A model generated the notes under the pieces. It saw nothing but the letters and a program-made list of their open reading frames with translations, ran no database searches and had not been told where the DNA came from. A stretch of 64,000 nt of DNA, from positions 1,550,001 to 1,614,000 of the forward strand of contig NZ_JAUSWW010000001.1 of NCBI RefSeq assembly GCF_030815415.1, read 5' to 3'. The DNA comes from Streptomyces canus. Lineage in GTDB: Bacteria; Actinomycetota; Actinomycetes; Streptomycetales; Streptomycetaceae. The position numbers were made by a program, and so were the translations under genes. Numbering within the stretch: the stretch's first letter is position 1; each line of letters opens with the position of its first letter. Below are positions 7,809 to 16,904 of this stretch, piece by piece.

Positions 7809-9017
7809 ATGACCGACACCGTTCCCGACTTCCCGATGGCGCGTGCGGCCGGCTGCCCCTTCGACCCGCCCCCGGAGATGCTGCGGCTGCGGAGCGAGCG
7901 GCCCGTCGCCCGCGTCCGGCTGTGGGACGGCAGCACTCCCTGGCTCGTCACGCGCTACGAGGACCAGCGGGCGCTGTACGGCGACGCGCGTCTCAGCGTC
8001 GATCCCCGGCGGCCTGGGTTCCCCCACTTCAGCGCGGCCTTCCAGGAGGCCTACTCCCAGATGCCGCCGTCCTTCCTCAACATGGACGACCCCGATCACG
8101 CGCGCATACGGCGCATGGTCACCGGCCCCTTCACCGTCAAGCGCATCGCGGCCATGCGACCGGCCGTGCAGCGCATGACCGACCAGTTCATCGACACGAT
8201 GCTGGCCGGCCCGAACCCCGCCGACCTGGTGGAGGCGCTGGCACTGCCGCTCCCGTCGCTGGTGATCTGCGAACTGCTCGGAGTCCCGTACGACGATCAC
8301 GGGTTCTTCCAGAGCAGGAGCCAGGTCGGCGTCCGCCGGGACGCCTCCGTGGCAGAGGCGAGGGCCGCGAGCGGGGAACTGCTCCAGTACCTGGACGAGC
8401 AGCTCCAGGCAAAGCTCGCCGCCCCCGGCGACGACATGCTCTCCGACCTGGCCGCCCGGATGCGGGACGGCGACCTCGGCCGCCTCGACGCCGCGATGCT
8501 GGGCCTGTTGCTGCTCGGCGCGGGCCATGAGACCACCGCCAACATGATCGCGCTCGGTGTCCTGGCCCTCCTGGAACACCCCGACCAGCTGGCGCTCGTC
8601 CGCGACACCGACGATCCCAAGGTCGTCGCGGGTGCCGTCGAGGAGATGCTGCGCTATCTGACGGTGGTCCACAACGGCCAGCGCCGTGTGGTCCTGGAGG
8701 ACCTCGAGATCGGCGGCGAGACCCTCCGCGCCGGAGAGGGCGTCATCATCCCCGGCGCCACCGGCAACTGGGAGCCCGACCGCTTCCCGGACCCCGCCCG
8801 TCTCGACGTCACCCGCGACGCCCGCCGCCACATGGCCTTCGGCTTCGGCATCCACCAGTGCCTGGGCCAGCCGCTGGCCCGCCTGGAACTCCAGGTCGTC
8901 TACAGCACCCTCCTGCGCCGCGTCCCGACCCTGCGGCGGGCGGTCGAACTCGACAAGATCCCGTTCAAGGACGACGGGGTGGTGTACGGGGTCTACGAGC
9001 TGCCCGTGACCTGGTAG
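7809..9017 (+). CDS. Cytochrome P450 (CYP105-like)
   Basis: This 402-residue soluble P450 has all core motifs: the I-helix oxygen-activating LGAGHETTANM near residues 236-246, the ExxR motif in EEMLRYL near 278, and the heme-binding loop FGFGIHQCLGQ near 344-354 with the proximal cysteine. The N-terminal MARAAGCPFDPPPE and the AGHETT I-helix resemble the CYP105 family of broad-range actinobacterial monooxygenases. SD-like GAGGAG precedes the ATG at 7809. CYP105 genes are often followed by a small ferredoxin gene; none is present here, so electrons must come from elsewhere. The substrate cannot be inferred. Confidence 0.92.
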   Translation: MTDTVPDFPMARAAGCPFDPPPEMLRLRSERPVARVRLWDGSTPWLVTRYEDQRALYGDARLSVDPRRPGFPHFSAAFQEAYSQMPPSFLNMDDPDHARIRRMVTGPFTVKRIAAMRPAVQRMTDQFIDTMLAGPNPADLVEALALPLPSLVICELLGVPYDDHGFFQSRSQVGVRRDASVAEARAASGELLQYLDEQLQAKLAAPGDDMLSDLAARMRDGDLGRLDAAMLGLLLLGAGHETTANMIALGVLALLEHPDQLALVRDTDDPKVVAGAVEEMLRYLTVVHNGQRRVVLEDLEIGGETLRAGEGVIIPGATGNWEPDRFPDPARLDVTRDARRHMAFGFGIHQCLGQPLARLELQVVYSTLLRRVPTLRRAVELDKIPFKDDGVVYGVYELPVTW

Positions 9018-9050
9018 CCGCCGGTCACGCGGCGTCAACCCGCGTCACGC

Positions 9051-9490
9051 TCAGTCGAGGCGGACGCCCGTGCGGCTCTCCAGGGCTTGGAGCAGGCGGG
9101 CCTGGAACTCCGCGTCCTGCGCTGCGGGGTGGGGTGGCTGCGGGCGCCGGTGGTACCGGTAGCCACCGGTCCGCGGGGTCACGTCAGGATGGGTGGCGAG
9201 CCATGTCTGTGTCCGGTGGCCGGCGGTCAGGTCGTCCGGGGCGCCCGCGCCTCCCATGCGGGTGGGGACCCAGCCGGGGTCGACCGCATGGCTGGTGGTG
9301 CCGTCCCAGCGGGAGGCGAGGGCGAGCGCGAGGGTGGTGACCCACAGCTTGATGTCGTCGTAGGCGGCGCTCGCGGTGGAGCCGGTCCGGCGCATCGAGC
9401 TGCTGAGGTAGATGAGCCGGGCCGGCTTGTCCATCAACCCCGTGAGCACATACGGCGCGACGGTGTGGACGGTGACCGCGTCCGGAACGT
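9051..9490 (-). pseudogene. Short-chain dehydrogenase, C-terminal remnant
   Basis: The minus strand encodes the C-terminal half of an SDR-like protein: TVAPYVLTGLMDKPARLIYLSSS, then the AAYDDIKLWVTTLALALA region, HAVDPGWVPTRMGG and a tail ending LESRTGVRLD before the TGA at 9051-9053. The active-site region reads YDDIK where the family has YSDSK, so the catalytic Tyr-x3-Lys pattern is present. The N-terminal Rossmann half with its glycine motif is missing. At about 9490 the sequence abuts a plus-strand alcohol dehydrogenase that also lacks its 5' part. Confidence 0.65.
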
Positions 9491-9510
9491 GCTCGGCAAC
9501 CGGCTGGTAC

Positions 9511-10041
9511 GGCGCCGTCGCCGCGCAGGCCGGTCCCGGCGCGGTCGGGCTGATGGCGATCCTGGCCGCCAGGCAGCTCGGCGCGGAGCGGGTCATCGCG
9601 ATGTCCCGCCACCCCGAGCGCCAAGAACTGGCCCGCTTCTACGGCGCGACCGACATCGTCGAGGAACGCGGTGACGCGGGCGTCGCGAAGATCAGGGAAC
9701 TGACCGGCGGGCTCGACGCGCACTCGGTGGTCGAGGCCGTCGGCACCCAGGAGTCGACGATGCAGGCGATCGGCGCCACCCGTCCCGGCGGCCACATGGG
9801 CTTCGTCGGCGTCAACCACGACGTCGCCATCCGCTGCTTCGACCTCTTCCTCGCCGGCATCCGCCTGGAGGGCGGCCCCGCCCCGGTACGCCGGTTCCTG
9901 CCCGAACTGATCCGGCTCATCTGGGACCGCAGGATCGACCCCGGCAAGGTCTTCGACCTCACCCTGCCCCTCGAAGAGGCCGCGGAGGGCTACCGGGCCA
10001 TGGACGAGCGCCGCGCCACGAAGGTGCTCCTCACCCTGTGA
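9511..10041 (+). pseudogene. Zinc-type alcohol dehydrogenase, C-terminal remnant
   Basis: This frame carries the cofactor-binding and C-terminal part of a medium-chain dehydrogenase: PGAVGLMAILAARQLGAERV (the dinucleotide-binding fold), then FYGATDIVEERGD, VVEAVGTQESTMQA and a normal C-terminus ending DERRATKVLLTL. The N-terminal catalytic domain, with its zinc ligands and about 150 residues, is missing. An in-frame ATG exists at 9412, but the residues from there to about 9511 do not resemble the family. It abuts the SDR remnant head to head. Confidence 0.7.
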
Positions 10042-10063
10042 CCGGCGCGGGATCCGCGGGTCA
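10039..10063. terminator. Hairpin spanning two convergent stop codons
   Basis: TGACC/GGTCA and CGCGG/CCGCG pairs form an imperfect stem that includes both the stop of the dehydrogenase remnant and the stop of the pirin gene on the other strand. Confidence 0.5.
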
Positions 10064-11026
10064 GCGCACGCGTCCCCGCGGTTTCAGCGGGACCGGCGGC
10101 AACGACGGAGCGGGCAGGGGAGCACCGTCGTAGCCCTTGACCTCGCCGAAGCGTGAACCGGTCGTCCAGTCCGCACGGGCCTGTTCGATCTCCTGCTGGG
10201 TGCGGCCGATGAAGTTCCAGAACATGATCAGCTCTTCCTCGAACGGCTCACCGCCCAGGAGCATCAGGGACGCCTCCGACTCGGCGCGCAACGGCAGTTC
10301 GGTGCGGCCGCAGCCGAGGTAGAGCATGGAGCCGGGCAGGACCGGAACGCCGTCCACCCGCGCCTCGCCGGACATGGACAGCACGGCGTACTCGAAGTCC
10401 GGTTCCAGCGGGAGGCGTACGTCCGCGCCGCGGGCGAGGTTCAGGTCGGCGCCGACGATGGGCGTGTACGTCGTTCCGGGCGAGGTCGCGCCGTCGAGGG
10501 CGCCGAGGATCAGGGTGGCCGAGAGGCCGGGTGCCGTGACGACCGGCAGTTCGGCGTGGTGCTCGAAGTGCGGGTCGGTGTGGCGGTGGCTGTCGGGGAG
10601 GGCCACCCACAGCTGGGCGCCGTGGAGATAGGGGGCGTGCGACTTGGGGCTCTCCTCGGAGTGGCTGATGGCCCGCCCGGAGGTCATCAGGCCCAGCTCG
10701 CGCGGGTGGATCGTCTGGAGGCTGCCGGTCGAGTCGCGGTGCAGCACCTCGCCCTGGTGCAGCCAGCTCACCGTCTGGAGGCCCATGTGCGGGTGGGGCG
10801 GCACCTGCATACCGGGCTCGTCGGCGATGTCGTCGGGGCCGTAGTGGTCGACGAAGCACCAAGCGCCGACCATGCGGCGGCCCAGGTTGGGCAGCAGCCG
10901 GCGGACCTCGGTGGACTCGCCGAGCTTGACGGTGCGCGGGCTGAGGAGTTCGCGAACGGGCTCCGCCACCACGAAGCCGCGGCCGCCGCACAGGGCGGGA
11001 GCCGCCTCGCGATCAAGATTGCTCAT
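10061..11026 (-). CDS. Pirin-family cupin protein
   Basis: A 321-residue pirin: two cupin barrels with the N-terminal metal site in PPHPHMGLQTVSWLHQGEVLHRDS, which contains the paired histidines, and the SGRAISHSEE segment of the family. The C-terminal barrel includes EEELIMFWNFIGRTQQEI, a conserved pirin motif. Bacterial pirins are Fe-dependent proteins, some with quercetinase activity and others regulatory. The ATG at 11026 was preferred over an upstream TTG at 11035. The gene is divergent from a MarR regulator, with a repeated element between them, so that regulator may control it. Confidence 0.88.
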   Translation of the reverse strand: MSNLDREAAPALCGGRGFVVAEPVRELLSPRTVKLGESTEVRRLLPNLGRRMVGAWCFVDHYGPDDIADEPGMQVPPHPHMGLQTVSWLHQGEVLHRDSTGSLQTIHPRELGLMTSGRAISHSEESPKSHAPYLHGAQLWVALPDSHRHTDPHFEHHAELPVVTAPGLSATLILGALDGATSPGTTYTPIVGADLNLARGADVRLPLEPDFEYAVLSMSGEARVDGVPVLPGSMLYLGCGRTELPLRAESEASLMLLGGEPFEEELIMFWNFIGRTQQEIEQARADWTTGSRFGEVKGYDGAPLPAPSLPPVPLKPRGRVR

Positions 11027-11097
11027 GGCGCCCAACCTAGACCCGCGGGAGGCGTCCCGTCAGTCGGTCGTCCGGGCCGTCCGGGCCCGTTCCAAAA

Positions 11098-11127
11098 ATA
11101 GTAGCCATGTACATAGTAGCCATGTAC
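11098..11127. promoter_or_regulatory. Tandem 15-bp repeat, likely MarR operator
   Basis: ATAGTAGCCATGTAC occurs twice in perfect tandem, at 11098-11112 and 11113-11127, between the divergent pirin and MarR genes. Each copy holds a CATG core. The second copy ends ten bases before the MarR start, so binding there would block its own transcription. Confidence 0.6.
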
Positions 11128-11137
11128 GGTATTTGTC

Positions 11138-11629
11138 ATGAGCGAGAGTTCCGAGAAGGCGACACCCGGATTCCTGGTGTGGCGACTGTCGATGAAGTGG
11201 CGGACCGCGGTGGACCGCGCGATGGCTCCGCTGGGGCTCACCCATGCGCAGTACTCGCTGGTGGCGTCCTTGTACGGCATGCAGCGCGCCGGTGAGCGCC
11301 CCAGCCAGCGGCGCCTCGCCGACCATGTGGGCCTGGAGCCGCTGTACGTGTCCAAGCTGGCGCGGTCCCTGGAGTCCGCGGGCCTCCTGGAGCGCACCCG
11401 CGACCCTCGCGATCCTCGCGCCGTGCAGCTGGCCCTCACCGAGCAGGGCCGCGACACGACCCGGCAGGCCGTCAAGGTCGTCCAGGGGCTCCTGGAGCAG
11501 CTGCTGGCACCCTTCGGCGGCCTGGACAGCGAGCGCACGCGGGACTTCGAGCACGACCTGGTAACCCTGCTCGACGCACCTCTGGATCCGCTCGCCGTCA
11601 CCGGCGAACCCGACAAGGAGCAGTCATGA
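11138..11629 (+). CDS. MarR-family transcriptional regulator
   Basis: A 163-residue winged-helix regulator. The DNA-binding region is AGERPSQRRLADHVGLEPLYVSKLARSLESAGLLER, followed by the wing TRDPRDPRAVQLALTEQG and a C-terminal dimerisation helix. No good ribosome-binding site precedes the ATG at 11138 and the putative operator ends ten bases upstream, so the message may be nearly leaderless. It is divergent from the pirin gene and probably represses both itself and pirin in response to a phenolic or oxidative signal; that is inference from the family. Confidence 0.87.
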   Translation: MSESSEKATPGFLVWRLSMKWRTAVDRAMAPLGLTHAQYSLVASLYGMQRAGERPSQRRLADHVGLEPLYVSKLARSLESAGLLERTRDPRDPRAVQLALTEQGRDTTRQAVKVVQGLLEQLLAPFGGLDSERTRDFEHDLVTLLDAPLDPLAVTGEPDKEQS

Positions 11630-12002
11630 CCACCACCACTCCCCTGCTCAACCGTTCCTGTGGACTGAGCGGGAGTGAGCCCGTTCAGCCGCGCGCCCCG
11701 AACGGTCTTGGGCGAGCTGGTCCCCGGCGTACTCGACCCCGGGTGGCGACACGCATCCTGTGCGTGGTCCGGGCCCGGGAGGCCAGTTCCCTGCGCGACC
11801 TGGCCAGTTGGGCACGGCCAGAGGCGGCGGGGAGGCCCAGACCCATCCTCTGGTGGAGCAGGGGACCCGCACGCTGACGCCGTACCCGGTGTCCCAGGTC
11901 GCACGATCACGTTAGCCCGATCAGCCCAGCACTCCGCAAGCCCGCCAGCAGACGATCACCCGATCGAGCTAACTCGACCTCGTACGCACTCCCTGGCGAG
12001 CA
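11630..12002. other. Gap without a supportable gene
   Basis: A short open frame begins MTTTTPLLNR with an ATG at 11626 overlapping the MarR stop, as a real downstream gene would, but it then becomes low-quality Pro/Arg-rich sequence and stops at 11877. I think a gene once started here and its body was lost. Nothing else in the stretch is recognisable. Confidence 0.4.
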
Positions 12003-12164
12003 GACGCCGGGCGGGAGTTGTACGAGAGGACGTCCGCCGAGACCGCGCCCATCACGGCCCGGATCTACGACGGCATCCCGACGGAGGACCTCGCCGTCGC
12101 CGGACGGGTGCTGACCCTGATCGCCGACCGGGCCGACGTCGAGCTCGCGACCCTCGACAAGTAG
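12003..12164 (+). pseudogene. Second MarR-type regulator, C-terminal remnant
   Basis: The plus frame reads DAGRELYERTSAETAPITAR, then IYDGIPTEDLAVAGRVLTLI and ADRADVELATLDK before a TAG at 12162-12164. This matches the dimerisation tail of MarR regulators (the LTxxGRxL segment onward). The helix-turn-helix portion is missing and there is no start codon. It is different from the intact MarR gene at 11138. Confidence 0.6.
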
Positions 12165-12214
12165 TGGAATATTGAACCAACTCTCTCCGTTGACGGCCTC
12201 GAAGGAGGTCCGGA

Positions 12215-12562
12215 GTGGAGATGACGTACTACGACCACGGAACACCGGCGGAGCGCTGGGAGCGCGCGCGGATGTTCTTCGACGCCAAGGACTACGCCGC
12301 CGCGGCGCGCGTTCTGGACGGGCTGGTCGAGGAGGTGCCGGAGCAGACCGGACCGCGGCTGCTGCTGGCCCGCTCCTACTACCACTCGGCCCAACTGCGC
12401 CGCGCGGAGACCGAGTTGCGCATCATCGTGGAGCGCGACCCGGTGGAGCAGTACGCCCGTCTGATGCTGGGCCGCACCCTGGAGCGGCAGGGGCGGCACG
12501 AGGAGGCCGGGCCGCACATCCGCCTCGCCTCCGCGCTCGCGGGTGACTTCGACACGCTCTGA
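12215..12562 (+). CDS. Tetratricopeptide-repeat protein
   Basis: A 115-residue protein made almost entirely of TPR-like helix pairs: AERWERARMFFDAKDYAAAARVL, then PRLLLARSYYHSAQLRRAE and ARLMLGRTLERQGRHEEA. TPR repeats mediate protein-protein contacts; no enzymatic domain is present. AAGGAGGT at 12202-12209 lies six bases before the GTG at 12215, which supports that start over the ATG two codons later. The gene stands alone between a MarR remnant and a strong terminator. The partner protein is unknown. Confidence 0.8.
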   Translation: MEMTYYDHGTPAERWERARMFFDAKDYAAAARVLDGLVEEVPEQTGPRLLLARSYYHSAQLRRAETELRIIVERDPVEQYARLMLGRTLERQGRHEEAGPHIRLASALAGDFDTL

Positions 12563-12570
12563 GCACGACA

Positions 12571-12607
12571 ACAGGGGCCCGGTTCCGTCATGGAACCGGG
12601 CCCCTGT
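12571..12607. terminator. Bidirectional hairpin terminator
   Basis: ACAGGGGCCCGGTTCC and its exact complement flank a five-base loop, a 16-bp perfect stem. It serves the TPR gene and the convergent PepSY gene. Confidence 0.88.
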
Positions 12608-12619
12608 GCTGCCGTACGG

Positions 12620-14017
12620 TCAGGCCGCCGCCTCGGCACGCCTCCCCCGCCGGTGGCTGATCTCGCCGAGGACGATGTCGACGACGAGGAACGCGGCCAG
12701 CGGAATGCCGAGGAGCGGAACGTAGTACCCGAGGACCGCGATACCCGCAACGCACGGCAGCAGGATCAGCGGGGGCACCTTCTGCCAGGCGCCGCGCGGG
12801 ATCGGACGGCCGAAGGCGGAGCCGCGACCGCGCTGCCACCACATCCGGTAGCCCCACACGATCAACAGGATCAGACAGAGCGCGAGCAGCATCAGGGCGA
12901 TCTGGTTGACCAGGCCGAACAGGACGCCCGTGTGCAGGTCGATGCCCCAGCGGGTCAGCTTGGCGAGGACCGGGAAGTCGGCGAACCGCAGCACGTCGGT
13001 GACCTCGCCGCTGGTCGGGTCGACCGCCACCGCGTCCTGCTTCGTGGGGTAGCTGCGCCCCACCTGCTTCACCACGTACGTCGACGCGGCGTCGGCGGGC
13101 GGGACGATCTCGACCGGGTCGCCGAGCCCCTCGGCCCGCGCCGCCGCCAGGATCTTGTCGAGGCCGACGCCGTGCTCGGCGCCCCCGGCCGAGGCGGACG
13201 CGCCGTGCCCGGAGTGGTCGCCGCCCGCGCTCGCGGAGATCGACGGGGTGGCCTGGTGCAGCGAGGTGCGCAGGACGTCGATGTTGGCGCCGGCGTAGGT
13301 GGACCAGGTCAGACCGGTCACCGACAGGAAGAGGAACCCGGCGGCGGCCCAGGCGCCGACGCCGCCGTGCAGGCCCAGGGTGCGGCGCCGCCCGCTGGTC
13401 CCGCGCAGCTTGCGCCGGGCCCGGCGGCGGGTGAACCACATCACCAGGCCGGCGCTCGCGATCACCCACAGCCAGCTCGCCGCGAACTCGCTGTAGAGGC
13501 GGCCGGTCTCGCCGAGGTGCAGATTGCGGTGGAGCTCGGAGATCCAGGTGCGCAGGGGCAGGGCGCCGGTCGAGCCGTACTGTTCGAGGGCTCCCTGGAC
13601 CTCGGCGGTGTACGGGTCGACGAAGACGGCGAGGGTGTGGTCGGCGTCGACGCCCTTGACTCCGGACAGCAGCACCCGGGTCGTCGCGTCGTCCTGCGGG
13701 GAGGGGCGGACGGCCGCGACGGTGCCCTCGGGGTGGGCCTCGCGGGCGGCGGTGACCTGCTCGGAGATGGGCAGCTTGGTGTCGCCGACCGCGGAGACGG
13801 TCAACTCGTCGGCGTAGACGATCTTCTCGGCCTGGAAGGACGCGGCGTAGAGGAGTCCGGTGCAGGCGGCCACCAGAAGGAACGGCGCGACGAGCAGTCC
13901 GGCGTAGAAGTGCAGGCGCAGCAGCAGGGGGCGGAGCGGTGCCCAACTGCTGCGTGACGGCGTCGGATCGGCGGCTTTCGGGGCCTCGTCCGTGGTCCTC
14001 GTGAGAGCGGAGGTCAT
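12620..14017 (-). CDS. PepSY-domain transmembrane protein
   Basis: A 465-residue integral membrane protein with the PepSY-TM layout: an N-terminal helix LHFYAGLLVAPFLLVAACTGLLY, an extracytoplasmic PepSY region, a central helix pair ending SASWLWVIASAGLVMWF-like, another around GAWAAAGFLFLSVTGLTW, a His/Ala/Ser-rich loop (GGDHSGHGAS) and C-terminal helices including LMLLALCLILLIVW. Conserved histidines in ELHRNLHLGETGR and LTRWGIDLHTGVLFG fit heme or iron binding. Relatives act in siderophore reduction or copper and iron handling. The function here is inferred only from family. Confidence 0.83.
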   Translation of the reverse strand: MTSALTRTTDEAPKAADPTPSRSSWAPLRPLLLRLHFYAGLLVAPFLLVAACTGLLYAASFQAEKIVYADELTVSAVGDTKLPISEQVTAAREAHPEGTVAAVRPSPQDDATTRVLLSGVKGVDADHTLAVFVDPYTAEVQGALEQYGSTGALPLRTWISELHRNLHLGETGRLYSEFAASWLWVIASAGLVMWFTRRRARRKLRGTSGRRRTLGLHGGVGAWAAAGFLFLSVTGLTWSTYAGANIDVLRTSLHQATPSISASAGGDHSGHGASASAGGAEHGVGLDKILAAARAEGLGDPVEIVPPADAASTYVVKQVGRSYPTKQDAVAVDPTSGEVTDVLRFADFPVLAKLTRWGIDLHTGVLFGLVNQIALMLLALCLILLIVWGYRMWWQRGRGSAFGRPIPRGAWQKVPPLILLPCVAGIAVLGYYVPLLGIPLAAFLVVDIVLGEISHRRGRRAEAAA

Positions 14018-14156
14018 CGGCGGTTCTTTTCTGGGGCAGGGGACGTTTCTCGGCTGTACCGGTCCAGTAGTCGGGGGAAGAGGCCTTCGAGTTCCCAGAG
14101 GATTAAGTGACCTGCGTCACACAAAGGCGGGCAGGGGGGCATGGCATCCTGGCGCG

Positions 14157-14801
14157 ATGGCAACTCCCCGTCATCACGCGCCCCTTGCCGGTCTGGTCGA
14201 GGAACTCCTGGCGGGCAACGGCCCGCTGCCGATCGTGGCGGCCGGTGATCCGGTGCTGCGGCGCGGGACGGACCGGTTCGAGGGGCAGCTGGACTCCGCG
14301 CTGCTGGCCCGGTTCGTCGAGGCGCTGCGGATCACCATGCACGCGGCGCCGGGCGTGGGCCTGGCGGCTCCGCAGGTCGGTGTGCCGCTGCGCATCGCGG
14401 TGATCGAGGACCCGGCGCCGGTGCCGGACGAGATCAGGGTGGCGCGCGGACGGGTGCCGCAGCCGTTCCGGGTGCTGGTCAATCCGTCGTACGAGGCGGT
14501 CGGCAGCGCGCGTGCCGGGTTCTTCGAGGGCTGTCTGAGCGTGCCGGGCTGGCAGGCGGTCGTGGCACGCCACGCCGAGGTGCGGCTGACGGGCGAGGAC
14601 GAGCACGGGCGTGCGGTGGACGAGGTGTTCTCCGGGTGGCCGGCGCGGATCGTGCAGCACGAGACCGACCACCTCGACGGCCTGCTCTACCTCGACCGGG
14701 CGGAGCTGCGGTCCCTTTCCTCGGGCCAGGCGATGGCGGAGCGATGGGCGCAGCCGACGCCGGCGGAGGCGGCGGCCTCGCTGGGCTTCACGCTGCCGTA
14801 G
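14157..14801 (+). CDS. def: Peptide deformylase
   Basis: A 214-residue peptide deformylase, which removes the formyl group from nascent N-terminal methionine. All three active-site motifs are present: GVGLAAPQVG near residues 63-72, EGCLSVPG near 124-131 with the metal-binding cysteine, and QHETDHLDG near 167-175, the HExxH-type zinc/iron site. The chain is somewhat longer than the Escherichia coli enzyme because of an N-terminal extension. I chose the ATG at 14157; an earlier frame opening lacks homology. Streptomycetes carry several deformylase genes, so this may be a secondary copy. A very long hairpin follows. Confidence 0.92.
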   Translation: MATPRHHAPLAGLVEELLAGNGPLPIVAAGDPVLRRGTDRFEGQLDSALLARFVEALRITMHAAPGVGLAAPQVGVPLRIAVIEDPAPVPDEIRVARGRVPQPFRVLVNPSYEAVGSARAGFFEGCLSVPGWQAVVARHAEVRLTGEDEHGRAVDEVFSGWPARIVQHETDHLDGLLYLDRAELRSLSSGQAMAERWAQPTPAEAAASLGFTLP

Positions 14802-14857
14802 CCGGGCTGCGGGCCGCCGTCATCGCACATCGGGGCGAACACGACACCGTGGAGCGG

Positions 14858-14926
14858 GCGGTGGGCACGTGGCCGGGCGCGGCCGTGGGTGACCATGACG
14901 GCCGCGCCCGGCCACGTGCCCACCGC
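14858..14926. terminator. Very long hairpin between convergent genes
   Basis: A 27-bp perfect stem (arms 14858-14884 and 14900-14926, beginning GCGGTGGGCACGTGG) has a 15-base loop. It lies between the deformylase and the convergent oxidoreductase, only five bases from the latter's stop. Confidence 0.85.
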
Positions 14927-14931
14927 GGGGC

Positions 14932-16359
14932 TCAGTTGTCGCGGTAGCTCTCCAGCAGCCGCAGCCATACCTCGCTGATCGTCGGATACGACGGCACGGC
15001 GTGCCACAGCCTGCTGATCGGCACCTCTCCGGCGACGGCGATGGTGGCCGAGTGGATGAGTTCGCCGACGCCCGGGCCGACGAAGGTCACCCCGAGGAGG
15101 ATCTCGCGCTCCAGGTCCACGACCATGCGGGCGCGGCCCCGGTAGCCGTCGCCGTACAGGCTCGCGCCGGAGACGTTGCCGAGCTCGTAGTCGACGGCGC
15201 GGACCCGGTGGCCCGCCTGTTCGGCCTCCGCCAGGGAGAGGCCGACGGCGGCGGCCTCCGGGTCGGTGAAGACGACCTGGGGTACGGCGGAGTGGTCGGC
15301 GGTCGCGGCGTGCGCGCCCCAGGGGGCCGTCTCCAAAAGGGAAGCCCCGGAGGCACGGGCCGCGATGGCGGCCCCGGCGATGCGGGCCTGGTACTTGCCT
15401 TGGTGGGTCAGGAGGGCGCGGTGGTTGACGTCGCCGACGGCGTAGAGCCAGTCGTTGCCGGTGACGCGGAGGCTGTCGTCGACGTCCAGCCAGGAGCCGG
15501 GTTCCAGGCCGACGGTGTCGAGGCCGATGTCGTCGGTGCGCGGGGCGCGTCCGGTCGCGAAGAGGATCTCGTCGGCCTCGATGCGGTCACCGGCGTCGGT
15601 GACGACCACGACGGTGCCGTTCTGGCGGGTCACCGAGGCGACCGAGGTGCCGGTGCGGACGTCGGCGCCCGCCTCGGTGAGGCCCTCGTGGACCAGTTCG
15701 CCGGCGAAGGGCTCCATGCGGTTCAGCAGGCCCTTGCCGCGCACCAGGAGGGTGACCCGGGAGCCGAGGGCCTGCCAGGCGGCGGCCATCTCGGTGGCGA
15801 CGACCCCGCCGCCGACCACGACGAGGCGGCCGGGCGCGGCCTTGGCGCTGGTGGCCTCCCTGCTGGTCCATGGCTTGACCTCGTCGAGTCCGGGGAGGTC
15901 CGGCAGGACGGCGCGGGTGCCGGTGCTGACGACGACGGCATGCCGGGCGGTCAGGACCTTGTCGCCCACGGTGACCGTGCGGGGGCCGGTGAGGCGGCCG
16001 TGGCCGCGGTAGAGGTCGGCGCCGATGCCCTCGATCCAGCGGACCTGGCCGTCGTCCTTCCAGTGGGAGGTGTACTCGTCCCGTCGGGCGAGGACCGCGG
16101 CCGTGTCGAGGGGGCCCTGCACGGCGGGTGCGAGACCGGGCAGGCGCCGGGCGTCGGCCTGGGCGATGACCGGGCGCAGCAGGGCCTTGCTGGGCATACA
16201 GGCCCAGTAGGAGCACTCGCCGCCGACCAGCTCGCTCTCCACGACCGCGGTGGAGAGACCGGCCGCACGGGTGCGGTCGGCGACGTTCTCCCCCACGGGC
16301 CCGGCACCGAGAACCACTACGTCGTAGGTGGTGTGCGCGATGGATTCCGTTTCCGTCAT
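14932..16359 (-). CDS. Pyridine nucleotide-disulfide oxidoreductase family protein
   Basis: A 475-residue flavoprotein of the lipoamide-dehydrogenase/mercuric-reductase type. It has an N-terminal FAD motif VVVLGAGPVGENVA, a redox-active disulfide motif GGECSYWACMPSK near residues 46-58, an NAD(P)-binding glycine motif VVVGGGVVATE and the second FAD motif LYAVGDVN. At the C-terminus, where true dihydrolipoyl dehydrogenases have a catalytic His-Pro pair, this protein has HAVPSYPTISEVW, so it belongs to a divergent subgroup. No 2-oxoacid dehydrogenase genes are nearby. A thioredoxin gene lies divergently upstream, so a role in thiol redox balance is possible. Confidence 0.85.
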   Translation of the reverse strand: MTETESIAHTTYDVVVLGAGPVGENVADRTRAAGLSTAVVESELVGGECSYWACMPSKALLRPVIAQADARRLPGLAPAVQGPLDTAAVLARRDEYTSHWKDDGQVRWIEGIGADLYRGHGRLTGPRTVTVGDKVLTARHAVVVSTGTRAVLPDLPGLDEVKPWTSREATSAKAAPGRLVVVGGGVVATEMAAAWQALGSRVTLLVRGKGLLNRMEPFAGELVHEGLTEAGADVRTGTSVASVTRQNGTVVVVTDAGDRIEADEILFATGRAPRTDDIGLDTVGLEPGSWLDVDDSLRVTGNDWLYAVGDVNHRALLTHQGKYQARIAGAAIAARASGASLLETAPWGAHAATADHSAVPQVVFTDPEAAAVGLSLAEAEQAGHRVRAVDYELGNVSGASLYGDGYRGRARMVVDLEREILLGVTFVGPGVGELIHSATIAVAGEVPISRLWHAVPSYPTISEVWLRLLESYRDN

Positions 16360-16480
16360 GGGGTCAGTCTTACGGGTGGTGTGCGCTCAGGCCACATGGG
16401 TAAGCGCGCGGAATACCTACTCGGCCTTTCGTGTTTTCCACGACGGCTTCGCCCCGACATCAGGAAGAGGGATTCACGCC

Positions 16481-16867
<387 letters not shown>

Positions 16868-16904
16868 CCGTACGGCTGTTGAGGCACCGCGTCCCGGTGG
16901 GGGC

